Notes: a model not told the origin generated them from the sequence alone. A DNA stretch of 64,000 nucleotides from Flavobacterium piscisymbiosum (GCF_020905295.1 NZ_JAJJMM010000001.1:1178001-1242000), one strand, 5' to 3'. Shown: positions 34,872 through 42,873, numbered from the stretch's first letter. Made by a program: numbers and translations.

Positions 34872-35108
34872 ATTGATAAACCAATTGATAATATAGGGTA
34901 AAATTGATTGCAAAATCTGTGGGTATGATCTGGTGAAATATTCTTTGTAAGAAGAAAAAACTCCGCCAACTATACTTTGTGGTGTAATAGATTCCTTTGT
35001 TCTTTGAAAACTTAAAACCAATTTCTGGTAATTAATCTCTTTCTCCAGTTTCAAAATTTCAAGATCTCTTTCGATTTCTGCGTATGATGAGTATTTTTTA
35101 TTTTCCAT
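34854..35108 (-). CDS. DUF6327-like small protein
   Basis: 84 residues, starting MENKKYSSYAEIERDLEILK, then LEKEINYQKLVLSFQRTKES and a hydrophobic C-terminal end (YPQILQSILPYIINWFINKK). It resembles the flavobacterial DUF6327 family of small proteins. It starts 2 bp downstream of the holin-like gene stop, so it is the last gene of a three-gene leftward operon (YtxH-like, holin-like, this one). Function unknown; a link to envelope stress is only inference from the neighbours. Confidence 0.65.
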   Translation of the reverse strand: MENKKYSSYAEIERDLEILKLEKEINYQKLVLSFQRTKESITPQSIVGGVFSSYKEYFTRSYPQILQSILPYIINWFINKKRGN

Positions 35109-35110
35109 AA

Positions 35111-35461
35111 TTAGTCATTAAAAAAGATTTCTGAAAATTTCTCTAATATCGGACCTTCAACAACTTTATCTTTCAGGAAGAAAAGTAAAATTGTAAAGAT
35201 TAAATAGATCCCTCCTACTGCCAAGAAACCAAGTGCGTTACTTTCGAACAAATCTCCAAAAGCATATGCTGCAGCAAAAGATCCAAAAATCATTACCATA
35301 CTAAAACACAATAAAATCAAAGTAAACTTTAAAATTAAAGTTGTTGATTTCATGGCTACTTTAAAACCCCAAAGTTTATAATAAGCTAAATGACTTTCCA
35401 TATAAACTTTAGCCTGATCCTGAATATTCTCGGTGTTTTCTTTTAATTCTTCAAATGCCAT
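35111..35461 (-). CDS. Phage-holin-family (Phage_holin_3_6-like) membrane protein
   Basis: 116 residues from ATG 35461 (MAFEELKENTENIQDQAKVY). An upstream in-frame ATG at 35500 is less likely. An amphipathic start is followed by two transmembrane helices (LILKFTLILLCFSMVMIFGS and ALGFLAVGGIYLIFTILLFF). The pattern matches the PF07332-type 'putative actinobacterial holin-X' proteins found in chromosomal operons with YtxH proteins; these are not phage holins in function. The neighbours (YtxH upstream, DUF6327 2 bp downstream) are the usual set. Confidence 0.75.
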   Translation of the reverse strand: MAFEELKENTENIQDQAKVYMESHLAYYKLWGFKVAMKSTTLILKFTLILLCFSMVMIFGSFAAAYAFGDLFESNALGFLAVGGIYLIFTILLFFLKDKVVEGPILEKFSEIFFND

Positions 35462-35587
35462 AATTGTAATTTTAATTAAAAAAAGAAGCACAAAACTCAT
35501 GACTTAATAACTGCACTCGATTATTCTAAAATTAAAATAACCAAAACAATCATCAAAATCACATTGAGCTTTGTGCTTCCTGGATTA

Positions 35588-35914
35588 TTATTTTTGAAGC
35601 TTAGCGTTTTGCGCTTTTAAGTCAGCTAATTTAGATTCCAAAAAACCAATTACCTCTTCAGTTTTATAACTCATATTCGAAAGTAACTCTCCATAAGTTC
35701 CGTCTAAATTTTCTTTTGCTTTTGTAAATTTTTCACGTAGCACTTCAGAACTTGCCGAAAGTGAATCTTGCAAATTATGTTTTGCATCATCTAAACCTTC
35801 TTTAAGTTTAGCACGGGTTTTTGATCCTTTATCCGGAGCAAATAAAATTCCGATTGCTGCTCCTACCGCAGCACCAGCTAAAATTGCTGCAACTGTATTT
35901 ACGTTTTTTGACAT
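35588..35914 (-). CDS. YtxH-domain protein
   Basis: 108 residues. The start MSKNVNTVAAILAGAAVGAA then IGILFAPDKGSKTRAKLKEG is the YtxH signature, a Gly/Ala-rich transmembrane helix followed by a LFAPxxGxxTR motif. The rest is an amphipathic helix with repeated charged residues (ASSEVLREKFTKAKENLDGT). YtxH proteins are small envelope proteins often induced by general stress. It is the first gene of the leftward trio, with 126 bp before the holin-like gene. Confidence 0.82.
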   Translation of the reverse strand: MSKNVNTVAAILAGAAVGAAIGILFAPDKGSKTRAKLKEGLDDAKHNLQDSLSASSEVLREKFTKAKENLDGTYGELLSNMSYKTEEVIGFLESKLADLKAQNAKLQK

Positions 35915-36005
35915 AATATTAAAATTTAAATGAATAATAAAGGTACTCTTTTTTTGAGTTATAAAATATTGGTTAATTGTAATTTAATAAAAATTAACAC
36001 TAAAT

Positions 36006-36485
36006 TTAATACACATAAGCTACAGCTTCATACTTACCATCTGCCTTTTCAACAATACTCACAAACGGATATCCGTTTGAAGCAGATTGTGTCTTGATTC
36101 TCATAGCAGTCTGGTTTTTATTTGCAATTGGCGGTTCTCCTTTTGTCTTTGTCGAGACTCCTGAAAAATTAGCCACTTGTTTTAAACCTATTGTCTTGTC
36201 CTGAGATAAAACCGTTACGAATTTATAATCTGATTTTGAATCTACTATTACTTTATCAGAAACTTTCTGAGTTTGATTAGATTGTTTATTGGTAATTTTT
36301 GAAACTGCATATTTGCTAATTTTATGTTCTTCGGCACTTCCGTTCAGGGAATAATAAACCAAATCATTTTCGGCTTTTATAAAATTAACATCCAGTTCTT
36401 CACCATTGTGTTTTGTAATTTGGTGTGTTTGAGAAATTGCAATATTTGCAAATAAAATCGATAGCGTAAAAAATAGAATTTTCAT
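36006..36485 (-). CDS. Exported protein of unknown function
   Basis: 159 residues. Signal peptide MKILFFTLSILFANIAISQT is followed by THQITKHNGEELDVNFIKAE and NDLVYYSLNGSAEEHKISKY, a pattern seen in small flavobacterial exported proteins that begin with an I-x-K-x-[ND]-G-x-x-[IL] strand set. The C-terminal half is polar and Ser/Lys-rich, ending YEAVAYVY. No catalytic residues stand out. Upstream lies the 1.2-kb non-coding tract. Confidence 0.6.
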   Translation of the reverse strand: MKILFFTLSILFANIAISQTHQITKHNGEELDVNFIKAENDLVYYSLNGSAEEHKISKYAVSKITNKQSNQTQKVSDKVIVDSKSDYKFVTVLSQDKTIGLKQVANFSGVSTKTKGEPPIANKNQTAMRIKTQSASNGYPFVSIVEKADGKYEAVAYVY

Positions 36486-36796
36486 AATATTAAAATTTAA
36501 GGATTAAAATTGTTTCTGTCAAAACGAAAGACAAAATTTAAAATAAGCCGTTAAAATTAATTTCATGAAATTTTCAAATTATGAACTACCCTCTGAAAAA
36601 TACTTTTACGCTAGAAGTATTATCAAAATACAATCACAATTACAATCGACCATAAAACCAATCTTTAGAATTCAGATTTAGAATTAACCCTAAAACCAAA
36701 AATTATGCATTTTTAAATTTTAGAAAAATTCAGATTCGATTCTTAAGTGATATTAAAAATTTTACACTTTAGATTTGACCTTTGGATAAAAATACC

Positions 36797-36958
36797 AACT
36801 TTATAAACAATTGTATGTTAACAACCCGTTAAACTAAGAAAATAGAGCTCAAAAACTTAAATAAAGCTTAAAAAACGACAATAATTCAAAAGATGATTAA
36901 TGACATGGAAGAAATTAAAAAATAGCTTAAAATCAATTTATGAAGGCTGTTTTTAATT
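36797..36958. repeat. Direct repeat copy A
   Basis: About 160 bp, offset exactly 660 bp from copy C. It carries ATGTTAACAACCCG and AGATGATTAATGACATGG. Confidence 0.7.
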
Positions 36959-37179
36959 AGATACATCTATTAAAAATAGATTTTATATAGTTTTAATGAA
37001 TAATAATTAAAAAACATTAATAAATCAAATACAATCAATTTTAACGATTCTATAAAAACAGAATAATTTTAAAAATTGCTCGATGAAAATAAAATTTGAA
37101 ATTGATAACAGAATAATCATGACATTGATCTTGACCAACAATTTTAGATTAAAAAGCCGTAAAATAGCAGAAATGAAAT

Positions 37180-37290
37180 CGAAAATTAAAATAAGGATCA
37201 CTGTTAAATGATTTTTTACAAGATGATTAATGAGCTAAAAGAATTAAAAAACTAGCTTAAAATTAATTTATGAAAGCCATTTTTAATCAT
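37180..37290. repeat. Direct repeat copy B (right half only)
   Basis: Aligns with the right two-thirds of copies A and C (AAAATTAAAATAAG, then AGATGATTAATGAGCT and AGCTTAAAATTAATTTATGA). The left part is not recognisable. Confidence 0.6.
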
Positions 37291-37456
37291 TAAAAACTAT
37301 ATAAATTTCAAAAACAATAACTATAATATATTATAGTAAAAAACTTAAAAAATACAAATTATTATAATAAAAATTGATTTTATAAATCTAGTAGAAGAAA
37401 ATTAACAAATAAAATTTTAAAAGATATGAGATGGGACTAAATTATAATCAATCTAC

Positions 37457-37618
37457 AACTTTATAAACAATTAGATGTTAACAACCCGAAAAACTAGGTA
37501 AAACTAGCTCTAAAATTAAAATAAGAGCTTATATTTAATCATTTTTCAAAAGATGATTAATGAGGTGGAAGAATTAAATAATTCGCTTAAAATCAATTTA
37601 TGGAAGCTGTTTTTAATC
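37457..37618. repeat. Direct repeat copy C
   Basis: The best-preserved copy. Its small ORF is the longest (23 codons, ending LWKLFLIY). It ends 48 bp before the glnS terminator hairpin. Confidence 0.7.
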
Positions 37619-37665
37619 TACTAAAACTATTATTTATCAATTTTAAATAGAAAATCTAAATAATA

Positions 37666-37693
37666 AAAAAAGCGCTTATAAAAAGCGCTTTTC
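37666..37693 (-). terminator. glnS terminator
   Basis: On the minus strand AAAAGCGCTT, loop TTTAT, AAGCGCTTTTTTTATT. A strong stem and T-run, just beyond the glnS stop. Confidence 0.8.
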
Positions 37694-37710
37694 AATAGAT
37701 TATAATGATA

Positions 37711-39828
37711 TTATATCTTCACCATTTCCTTAAGAATTTCAATTTCTCTCTCGGATGCATTTTTTGGAGGATTTGAAAAAGATTTCAAAATTTCGTCTTG
37801 AAACTGATTTCTTAAACTTGAATCTTCAATATCTCTTAAATTCAAAAGTGCTTTAGATCGAACATAAGTTGACTCACTTCTTAAAGACATTGTATATAAT
37901 TTTTTAATATCATCTTCTTCAAAATCCTTAGATTTCAAAATTGAATATTTCAAAATAAACTGAGCAAACAACAATGAACCTTTATTATTGTTGATGTTTT
38001 TCTTTAATGAATTTTGCAATAAAGAGAAACTTGAAACATTTTTGATGCTCTCCCCTATTGCGCTTTCGATTGCAATACGTTCTGGTTTAGTCTCAACTTT
38101 AAAATATTTGTTTATATCTTTTAAAGAATTATTGATGCTGTTTTCTTCTTTTTTACCTTTTTCTTCCCAGGCATCTTTCAATCCAACAGTCTTGTTAAAT
38201 ACTAATTTTGAAGCAGTTGAATCTTTATCAACAGTAAAATAACCCAAACGTTGAAACTGAAATTTATCTTCATTTTGAGCTGTTGATAAACTTGGTTCAA
38301 CAAATCCTGTGATAATTTCCAATGATTTTGGATTCACAAAATCTAAGAAGTTTTTGTCTTTATAACTGTCCGGAGCTTCATCTGTAAACAAACGATCGTA
38401 CATACGAACTTCTGCTTCAACGGCATGCGAAATAGAAACCCAATGTAAAGTTCCGGATACTTTTCTTTGGCTTGCTTCTGTCCCACTTCCGCTCAAAGAA
38501 TCAGTATCATAAGTTACATGAATCTCTGTAATATTGCCTTCTGAATCTTTTATAACACTTTCACCTTTAATGATATAAGCGTTTTTAAGACGTACTTCTT
38601 TTCCTAAAGTCAAACGGAAAAACTTCGCGGGAGCTTCTTCAAGAAAGTCTTCTCTTTCGATGTATAATTCACGAGAAAAAGGTACTTTTCTAAAACCTGC
38701 ATTCTCATCTTCCTGATTATTTTCGGCTTCAAGCCACTCCTCTTTTCCTTCAGGATAATTTGTAATCACCAATTTTACAGGATCTAAAACAGCCATTACA
38801 CGAGGTGCAATTTTGTTTAAATCTTCACGAATACAAAACTCTAAAACCGATACATTGATCAAATTATCACGTTTTGCAATTCCGGTTGTATTGGCAAAAT
38901 TACGTAAGGAAGCAGCCGTATAACCACGTCTTCTTAATCCTGAAATAGTAGACATTCTTGGATCATCCCAACCGTTAACATGCTTTTCCTTAACAAGTTG
39001 CTGTAATTTTCTTTTACTAACAACGGTATGTGATAAGTTACGTCTTGCAAATTCTCTTTGCTTTGGACGAATTTGATTTTCATCAATAATCTGGTCTAAA
39101 AACCAATCGTATAATTCGCGGTGAGGCAAAAATTCGAGTGTACAAAATGAGTGTGAAATACCTTCTAAATAATCACTTTGTCCGTGTGCCCAATCGTACA
39201 TTGGATATATTTTCCAGGCATCTCCGGTTCTGTGATGATCTTTATGTAAAATCCTGTACATGATAGGATCACGCATCAGCATATTAGTAGATTTCATGTC
39301 TATTTTTGCACGAAGAATATGAGTTCCAGCCTCAAATTCACCATTTTTCATTCTTTCGAATAAACCTAAATTTTCTTCAACAGAACGATTTCTGTACGGA
39401 CTATCTGTTCCAATTGTAGACGGAGTTCCTTTTTGAATCGCCATATCTTCAGAAGACTGACTATCAACATATGCTTTATCTTTTTTAATTAATAAAACAG
39501 CCCAATCATATAATTGTTGAAAATAATCTGAAGCATAACGTTCTTCTGCCCAGGTATATCCTAGCCATTCAACATCTTTTTTAATGGCGTCAACAAACTC
39601 TTGTTCTTCTTTCTCTGGATTAGTATCATCAAAACGTAAATTTACAGGAGATTGATAATCAATTCCTAAACCAAAATTTAATGCAATAGAACTTGCATGA
39701 CCAATATGTAAATAACCATTTGGTTCTGGTGGAAAACGAAAATGAAGTTTACTTTGCGAAAGACCTGATTTAAGATCTTCTTCTATGATTTGTTCAATAA
39801 AATTGAGTGATTTCTCTTCTGATGCCAT
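37711..39828 (-). CDS. glnS: Glutaminyl-tRNA synthetase with C-terminal helical extension
   Basis: 705 residues, about 150 longer than the E. coli enzyme (554). The catalytic core is intact: FRFPPEPNGYLHIGHASSIA (HIGH), NLRFDDTNPEKEEQEFVDAI, GMxDPRMSTISGLRRRGYTA and VVSKRKLQQLV (KMSKS variant). The beta-barrel anticodon domain follows up to about residue 560 (FQRLGYFTVDKDSTASKLVF). The tail from about 565 to 705 is helical with a HEAT-like look (LRSESTYVRSKALLNLRDIE). It does not look like the YqeY domain fused to GlnRS in some bacteria. It charges tRNA-Gln. Confidence 0.94.
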   Translation of the reverse strand: MASEEKSLNFIEQIIEEDLKSGLSQSKLHFRFPPEPNGYLHIGHASSIALNFGLGIDYQSPVNLRFDDTNPEKEEQEFVDAIKKDVEWLGYTWAEERYASDYFQQLYDWAVLLIKKDKAYVDSQSSEDMAIQKGTPSTIGTDSPYRNRSVEENLGLFERMKNGEFEAGTHILRAKIDMKSTNMLMRDPIMYRILHKDHHRTGDAWKIYPMYDWAHGQSDYLEGISHSFCTLEFLPHRELYDWFLDQIIDENQIRPKQREFARRNLSHTVVSKRKLQQLVKEKHVNGWDDPRMSTISGLRRRGYTAASLRNFANTTGIAKRDNLINVSVLEFCIREDLNKIAPRVMAVLDPVKLVITNYPEGKEEWLEAENNQEDENAGFRKVPFSRELYIEREDFLEEAPAKFFRLTLGKEVRLKNAYIIKGESVIKDSEGNITEIHVTYDTDSLSGSGTEASQRKVSGTLHWVSISHAVEAEVRMYDRLFTDEAPDSYKDKNFLDFVNPKSLEIITGFVEPSLSTAQNEDKFQFQRLGYFTVDKDSTASKLVFNKTVGLKDAWEEKGKKEENSINNSLKDINKYFKVETKPERIAIESAIGESIKNVSSFSLLQNSLKKNINNNKGSLLFAQFILKYSILKSKDFEEDDIKKLYTMSLRSESTYVRSKALLNLRDIEDSSLRNQFQDEILKSFSNPPKNASEREIEILKEMVKI

Positions 39829-39847
39829 TATTTTATAGTAATTTTAG

Positions 39848-39855
39848 CAAAGATA
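39848..39855 (-). promoter_or_regulatory. Probable -7 box of glnS
   Basis: TATCTTTG on the minus strand, 20 bp before the ATG (39828). No clear TTG at -33; the upstream sequence is a dispersed repeat. Confidence 0.45.
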
Positions 39856-39862
39856 AAAAAAA

Positions 39863-39926
39863 GGTTTCAGGTTTCAGGTTTAAAGTTATTTAAGTGGCGG
39901 AAAACCTGAAACTTTAAACTTGAAAC
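39863..39926. repeat. GGTTTCAGGTTTAAAG-type palindromic repeat
   Basis: GTTTCAGGTTTAAAGTT (39871-39887) is the inverted match of AACTTTAAACTTGAAAC (39910-39926) apart from two bases. It sits between glnS and folB, close to both start regions. Confidence 0.6.
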
Positions 39927-39935
39927 AACAAGAAA

Positions 39936-40295
39936 ATGGGAGTTATAAAATTAAAAAACATCCGTACTTTTTCGTACCACGGATGCATGATTGAAGAAGG
40001 AAAAATTGGATCTGACTACACTGTCGATCTAAAAATTAAAACTAATTTACAGAAATCAGCCGACACAGATCATCTTGCCGACACTGTTGATTATGTACAT
40101 TTGAACAAAATTGTTACCGAAGAAATGGCCATTCGTTCGCATTTATTAGAGCATGTAGCCAAAAGAATCAATATTCGAGTACTTGCTGAAATAGAAACTG
40201 CAAAAAAAACTACAGTTTGGGTTTCTAAAATAAATCCCCCTATTGGTGGTGATGTTGAATCAGTTACTATAAAAATGACGGAAATTAGAAAGTAA
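39936..40295 (+). CDS. folB: Dihydroneopterin aldolase
   Basis: 119 residues, the usual length. MGVIKLKNIRTFSYHGCMIE EEG-type start contains the F-x-Y/HG-x-x-x-E-E signature (YHGCMIEEGKIG), with Glu near residue 22 in the pterin site. YTVDLKIKTNLQKSADTDHL then ADTVDYVHLNKIVTEEMAIR and the late PPIGGDVESVTIKMTEIRK are typical. It converts dihydroneopterin to hydroxymethyl-dihydropterin in folate synthesis. It is encoded divergently from glnS across a short repeat, and tRNA-Cys follows it by 94 bp. Confidence 0.92.
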   Translation: MGVIKLKNIRTFSYHGCMIEEGKIGSDYTVDLKIKTNLQKSADTDHLADTVDYVHLNKIVTEEMAIRSHLLEHVAKRINIRVLAEIETAKKTTVWVSKINPPIGGDVESVTIKMTEIRK

Positions 40296-40343
40296 TTCTT
40301 TCAAGAAAAAAAGTAATTTTTTAAAATACTTCATTTTAAACTT

Positions 40344-40372
40344 TTGAAATTTAAAGATTTTAGTTACTTTTG
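40344..40372 (+). promoter_or_regulatory. Promoter of tRNA-Cys
   Basis: TTG at 40344-40346, an 18-bp spacer, and TACTTTTG at 40365-40372 fit the consensus exactly, 17 bp before the mature tRNA 5' end. Confidence 0.7.
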
Positions 40373-40389
40373 CCATCCGTTCAACTACG

Positions 40390-40460
40390 GCGTCGTGGCC
40401 GAGCGGCTAGGCTGGGCTCTGCAAAAGCTCCTACTCCGGTTCGAATCCGGACGATGCCTC
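40390..40460 (+). tRNA. tRNA-Cys (anticodon GCA)
   Basis: 71 nt. The acceptor 5' GGCGTCG (40390-40396) pairs with CGATGCC (40453-40459), with one G.T pair. The D-stem is GCC/GGC; the anticodon loop CTGCAAA holds GCA at 40422-40424; the T-arm is TCCGG-TTCGAAT-CCGGA. The discriminator is T40460 and no CCA is encoded. Its 3' end from the T-loop on is repeated four more times downstream. Confidence 0.95.
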
Positions 40461-40856
40461 TAAAACCTTCAAAGCAATTTGAAGGTTTTTTTATGTTTAA
40501 TTTTTAGAAAAAATTAGATAAAGATTTACGTTCGAATCCGGACGATGCCTCTAAAACCTTCAAAGCAATTTGAAGGTTTTTTTATGTTTAATTTTTAGAA
40601 AAAATTAGATAAAGATTTATGTTCGAATCCGGACGATACCTCAAAACCTTCAAAGCAATTTGAAGGTTTTTTTTATGTTTAATTTTTAGCAAAAATTAGA
40701 TAAAGATTTACGTTCGAATCCAGACTATACCTCAAAACCTTCAAAGCAATTTGAAGTTTTTTTTATGCTTAATTTTTAGAAAAAAATAGATAAAGATTTA
40801 CGTTCGAATCCAGACGATGACTCTAAAACCTCTAAATTACTTTAGAGTTTTTTTTT
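40440..40856 (+). repeat. Tandem array of the tRNA-Cys 3' end plus terminator, period 90-91 bp
   Basis: Units start at 40440, 40530, 40621, 40712 and 40802. Each begins GTTCGAATCC and has the acceptor 3' end, a short hairpin terminator and an AT-rich tail (AAATTAGATAAAGATTTAC). Unit 1 is the real tRNA; unit 2 is almost identical. Units 3 to 5 drift (GATACC, then CCAGACTATACC, then CCAGACGATGAC), and from unit 4 the T-stem is broken (CCGG to CCAG). Unit 5 has a new hairpin (ACCTCTAAA/TTTAGAG). Confidence 0.9.
40463..40493 (+). terminator. tRNA-Cys terminator
   Basis: ACCTTCAAA (40466-40474) and TTTGAAGGT (40479-40487), loop GCAA, then seven T. The same hairpin recurs at about 40556, 40647 and 40738 as part of the tandem array. 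Confidence 0.85.
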
Positions 40857-40914
40857 ATGCTTAACTTTTAAATAAAAGTATTCCGTATTTTTATTAGATT
40901 TACAATAAAAATTT

Positions 40915-41451
40915 ATGAGAAAATTATTATTTATACTTTTGATTTCAAGTTTTGCATCTGCGCAAAATTTTGCTAAAGATACCTTGCTAAGTGCAAACCA
41001 ACCTGCAAGTATTTTAAAAATAGGGAAAACAAAAATTTATATTGTTCAAAATAAGGATAAACAAACACCCTATGTACTACAAAAAGATGGTAGTTTTATT
41101 TCTAAAGGTGTTCCTTATGTTACAATTGCTATTGATAAAAAATACTCAGGAGATACTAATGAACTAATAAAATACCTTTTTTTAGATGAGAAAGATGTAA
41201 AGGGACAAATTCATAAGGAAATTATTGAATCTGGAGAAACAAATATTTTTATAAGCACCATTAAGCTTACAACAGAAAAGAGATTAGGACTAAATGTTAC
41301 ATATCCGCTTTCTGATCGTTTTATAAATATGAATCTATGGGTTAATTATCTTGACGACAAAGACGCAGATGAAAAATATGAAGCTATTACAGACATTATT
41401 AAAAATGGATTTATAGTTTTAGAAAACTATTATCAAAATCGAAAAATATAA
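40915..41451 (+). CDS. Exported protein of unknown function
   Basis: 178 residues. Signal peptide MRKLLFILLISSFASAQN is followed by a globular region with alternating strands and helices (PYVLQKDGSFISKGVPYVTI, GDTNELIKYLFLDEKDVKGQ, LGLNVTYPLSDRFINMNLWV) ending in a helix (FIVLENYYQNRKI). No named family is recognised. It lies immediately after the tRNA-Cys repeat array and ends at a bidirectional terminator shared with the LysE gene. Confidence 0.6.
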   Translation: MRKLLFILLISSFASAQNFAKDTLLSANQPASILKIGKTKIYIVQNKDKQTPYVLQKDGSFISKGVPYVTIAIDKKYSGDTNELIKYLFLDEKDVKGQIHKEIIESGETNIFISTIKLTTEKRLGLNVTYPLSDRFINMNLWVNYLDDKDADEKYEAITDIIKNGFIVLENYYQNRKI

Positions 41452-41461
41452 AAAACATAAA

Positions 41462-41488
41462 AAAACCTCTGAAATTCAGAGGTTTAAT
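41462..41488. terminator. Bidirectional terminator
   Basis: AAACCTCTGAA and TTCAGAGGTTT form a tight stem between convergent genes, with A- and T-rich flanks. Confidence 0.75.
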
Positions 41489-41512
41489 TTTATATTTTTG
41501 AGTTATTAACAA

Positions 41513-42190
41513 CTACTTATCAATCTTCTCAAAAGCATTTCGAACCATTTCTTTTTCTTTTGGAAACCAACCCTGAGTTATTAACACCAATCCGAAAACC
41601 ATTAAAACAATACTAATAGCTTTTTTAATTTTTAGAATATTGGTTGGAGTCATTTTTGATTTTAATTGCTTGGCTAATAATATTTTAAGACAATCAACTG
41701 CCAAATAAGTGATAATTACCGAAGTAAAAAAAGTAAACATTCGTGAGTTTTGCATTTCTAATTTTGGTCCTACAGAAATGATTACTGCCAACCAGAAACC
41801 TAATACACCAATGTTGATAACGTTGAGTAAAAAGCCTTTTACAAACAAACTACCGTAGTTTCTTTTGATGATATCACGATCGATTTCTTCATCATCAATT
41901 TTTTCTTCATTTTTTAATCTTATGAAAGAGATTATGCCGTAAGCCAGCATAATGATTCCGCCAAAAATAAAGAGTGCCGGTTTATCTTTTAAACTCTGAA
42001 TCAATCTGTAACTTCCTAAGTACGCAATTCCTATAAAAAAAATATCACCTAATACTACACCAAGATCAAAAACTATAGCAGCTCTAAATCCTTTTGTAAT
42101 ACTGGTTTCCAGTAGTATAAAAAATACTGGACCTACCATAAAACTTAAAAAAAGTCCCCATGGCAGTCCAGCCAAAATATCATTTATCAT
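41513..42190 (-). CDS. LysE/RhtB-family amino-acid exporter
   Basis: 225 residues with six hydrophobic helices. The start DILAGLPWGLFLSFMVGPVF then FILLETSITKGFRAAIVFDL is the LysE family signature (GxxxGPxxxxLxxxSLxxGxRAG), and LGVVLGDIFFIGIAYLG follows. It is predicted to export amino acids or analogues across the inner membrane. A charged loop KNEEKIDDEEIDRDIIKRNY interrupts the middle. It begins 14 bp after the GIN-domain gene stop, so it is the last gene of an rnr-GIN-lysE leftward operon. Confidence 0.87.
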   Translation of the reverse strand: MINDILAGLPWGLFLSFMVGPVFFILLETSITKGFRAAIVFDLGVVLGDIFFIGIAYLGSYRLIQSLKDKPALFIFGGIIMLAYGIISFIRLKNEEKIDDEEIDRDIIKRNYGSLFVKGFLLNVINIGVLGFWLAVIISVGPKLEMQNSRMFTFFTSVIITYLAVDCLKILLAKQLKSKMTPTNILKIKKAISIVLMVFGLVLITQGWFPKEKEMVRNAFEKIDK

Positions 42191-42204
42191 TCAAATACGA
42201 TTTC

Positions 42205-42873
42205 TTATTTTACTTCTTCTATTTTACCTCCAAAAACCGTTTTTTGATTAATTTGTTTCGGTTTTCCATAAATGTAAATAGAGCCTCCTGCGCTTACTTT
42301 TGCGTCGACAAGGGTTGATGCATTAACATCTGCTTTTCCGCCCGCAGAAACGCTTACTTTAGTCTGAGACGTGGCTAATTTACTTCCAAGGAAATATCCC
42401 CCAGCTCCTAAGCTTGCATCAAGGTTGGCTGCTTTACCAGTTGCGGTGATTTCTCCTCCGGAAACTGAACTTACTTTAAGTTTATCAACATCCAAATCTA
42501 CATTAATTTTAGCGCCTTCTTGTGCACTTACTTTAAACGAAGTCGCTTTTATTGTTCCGTCACTTGTTACAGCTGCACCTTCATTAGCATCAATCAATTC
42601 TATATGTTTATAATACAGCGTTACCTGAAGATCATTTCCTGATAAAAGCTTTGGAAAAGGCATTCTTAATTTTAATATTCCGTTTTTGTTTACAGCTTCC
42701 AATTCTGCTTCTCTCGTTCCTTTTATAACAACTTTATTTTCAGATGACTGAACTAATTTTACACTTAATTTATCGTAAACTTTTACAGTATCGAATTCAC
42801 CTAATTCTTTGGTAACCTGACCAAAAGACATTTGAACAAATAAAATTGCCGCTCCTATAATTAACTTTTTCAT
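42205..42873 (-). CDS. Exported DUF2807 (head GIN domain) protein
   Basis: 222 residues with signal peptide MKKLIIGAAILFVQMSFGQ. The mature protein is a repetitive beta-helix: GEFDTVKVYDKLSVKLVQSS, LKLRMPFPKLLSGNDLQVTL, HIELIDANEGAAVTSDGTIK, KVSSVSGGEITATGKAANLD. This is the DUF2807 'head GIN' family with its repeated short strands. These proteins are thought to be periplasmic or surface adhesin-like; the exact role is unknown. It sits 24 bp after rnr and 14 bp before the LysE gene, so the three are cotranscribed. Confidence 0.85.
   Translation of the reverse strand: MKKLIIGAAILFVQMSFGQVTKELGEFDTVKVYDKLSVKLVQSSENKVVIKGTREAELEAVNKNGILKLRMPFPKLLSGNDLQVTLYYKHIELIDANEGAAVTSDGTIKATSFKVSAQEGAKINVDLDVDKLKVSSVSGGEITATGKAANLDASLGAGGYFLGSKLATSQTKVSVSAGGKADVNASTLVDAKVSAGGSIYIYGKPKQINQKTVFGGKIEEVK

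Larger units (their letters stand above)
36486..37665. other. Gene-free 1.2-kb tract with threefold repeat
   Basis: Very AT-rich, with no ORF above about 25 codons. It contains three copies of a repeat: A 36797-36958, B 37180-37290 (shorter) and C 37457-37618. Copies A and C share ACTTTATAAACAATT, ATGTTAACAACCCG and all three share AGATGATTAATGA, then AGCTTAAAATnAATTTATG (CGCTT in copy C). Each copy opens a tiny ORF beginning MINx (10, 10 and 23 codons). No promoter or tRNA was identified. Confidence 0.6.

Noticed and set aside
35111..35461. Phage lysis cassette suggested by the holin-family protein
   Set aside because: The neighbours are YtxH- and DUF6327-like, the usual chromosomal stress-type set; no endolysin is near.
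40530..40856. Additional tRNA genes after tRNA-Cys
   Set aside because: Only the T-arm and 3' acceptor end repeat; there is no D-arm or anticodon arm, so none can fold as a tRNA.
40440..40856. A CRISPR array (regular 90-bp repeats)
   Set aside because: The whole unit is repeated with no variable spacers, and there are no cas genes.
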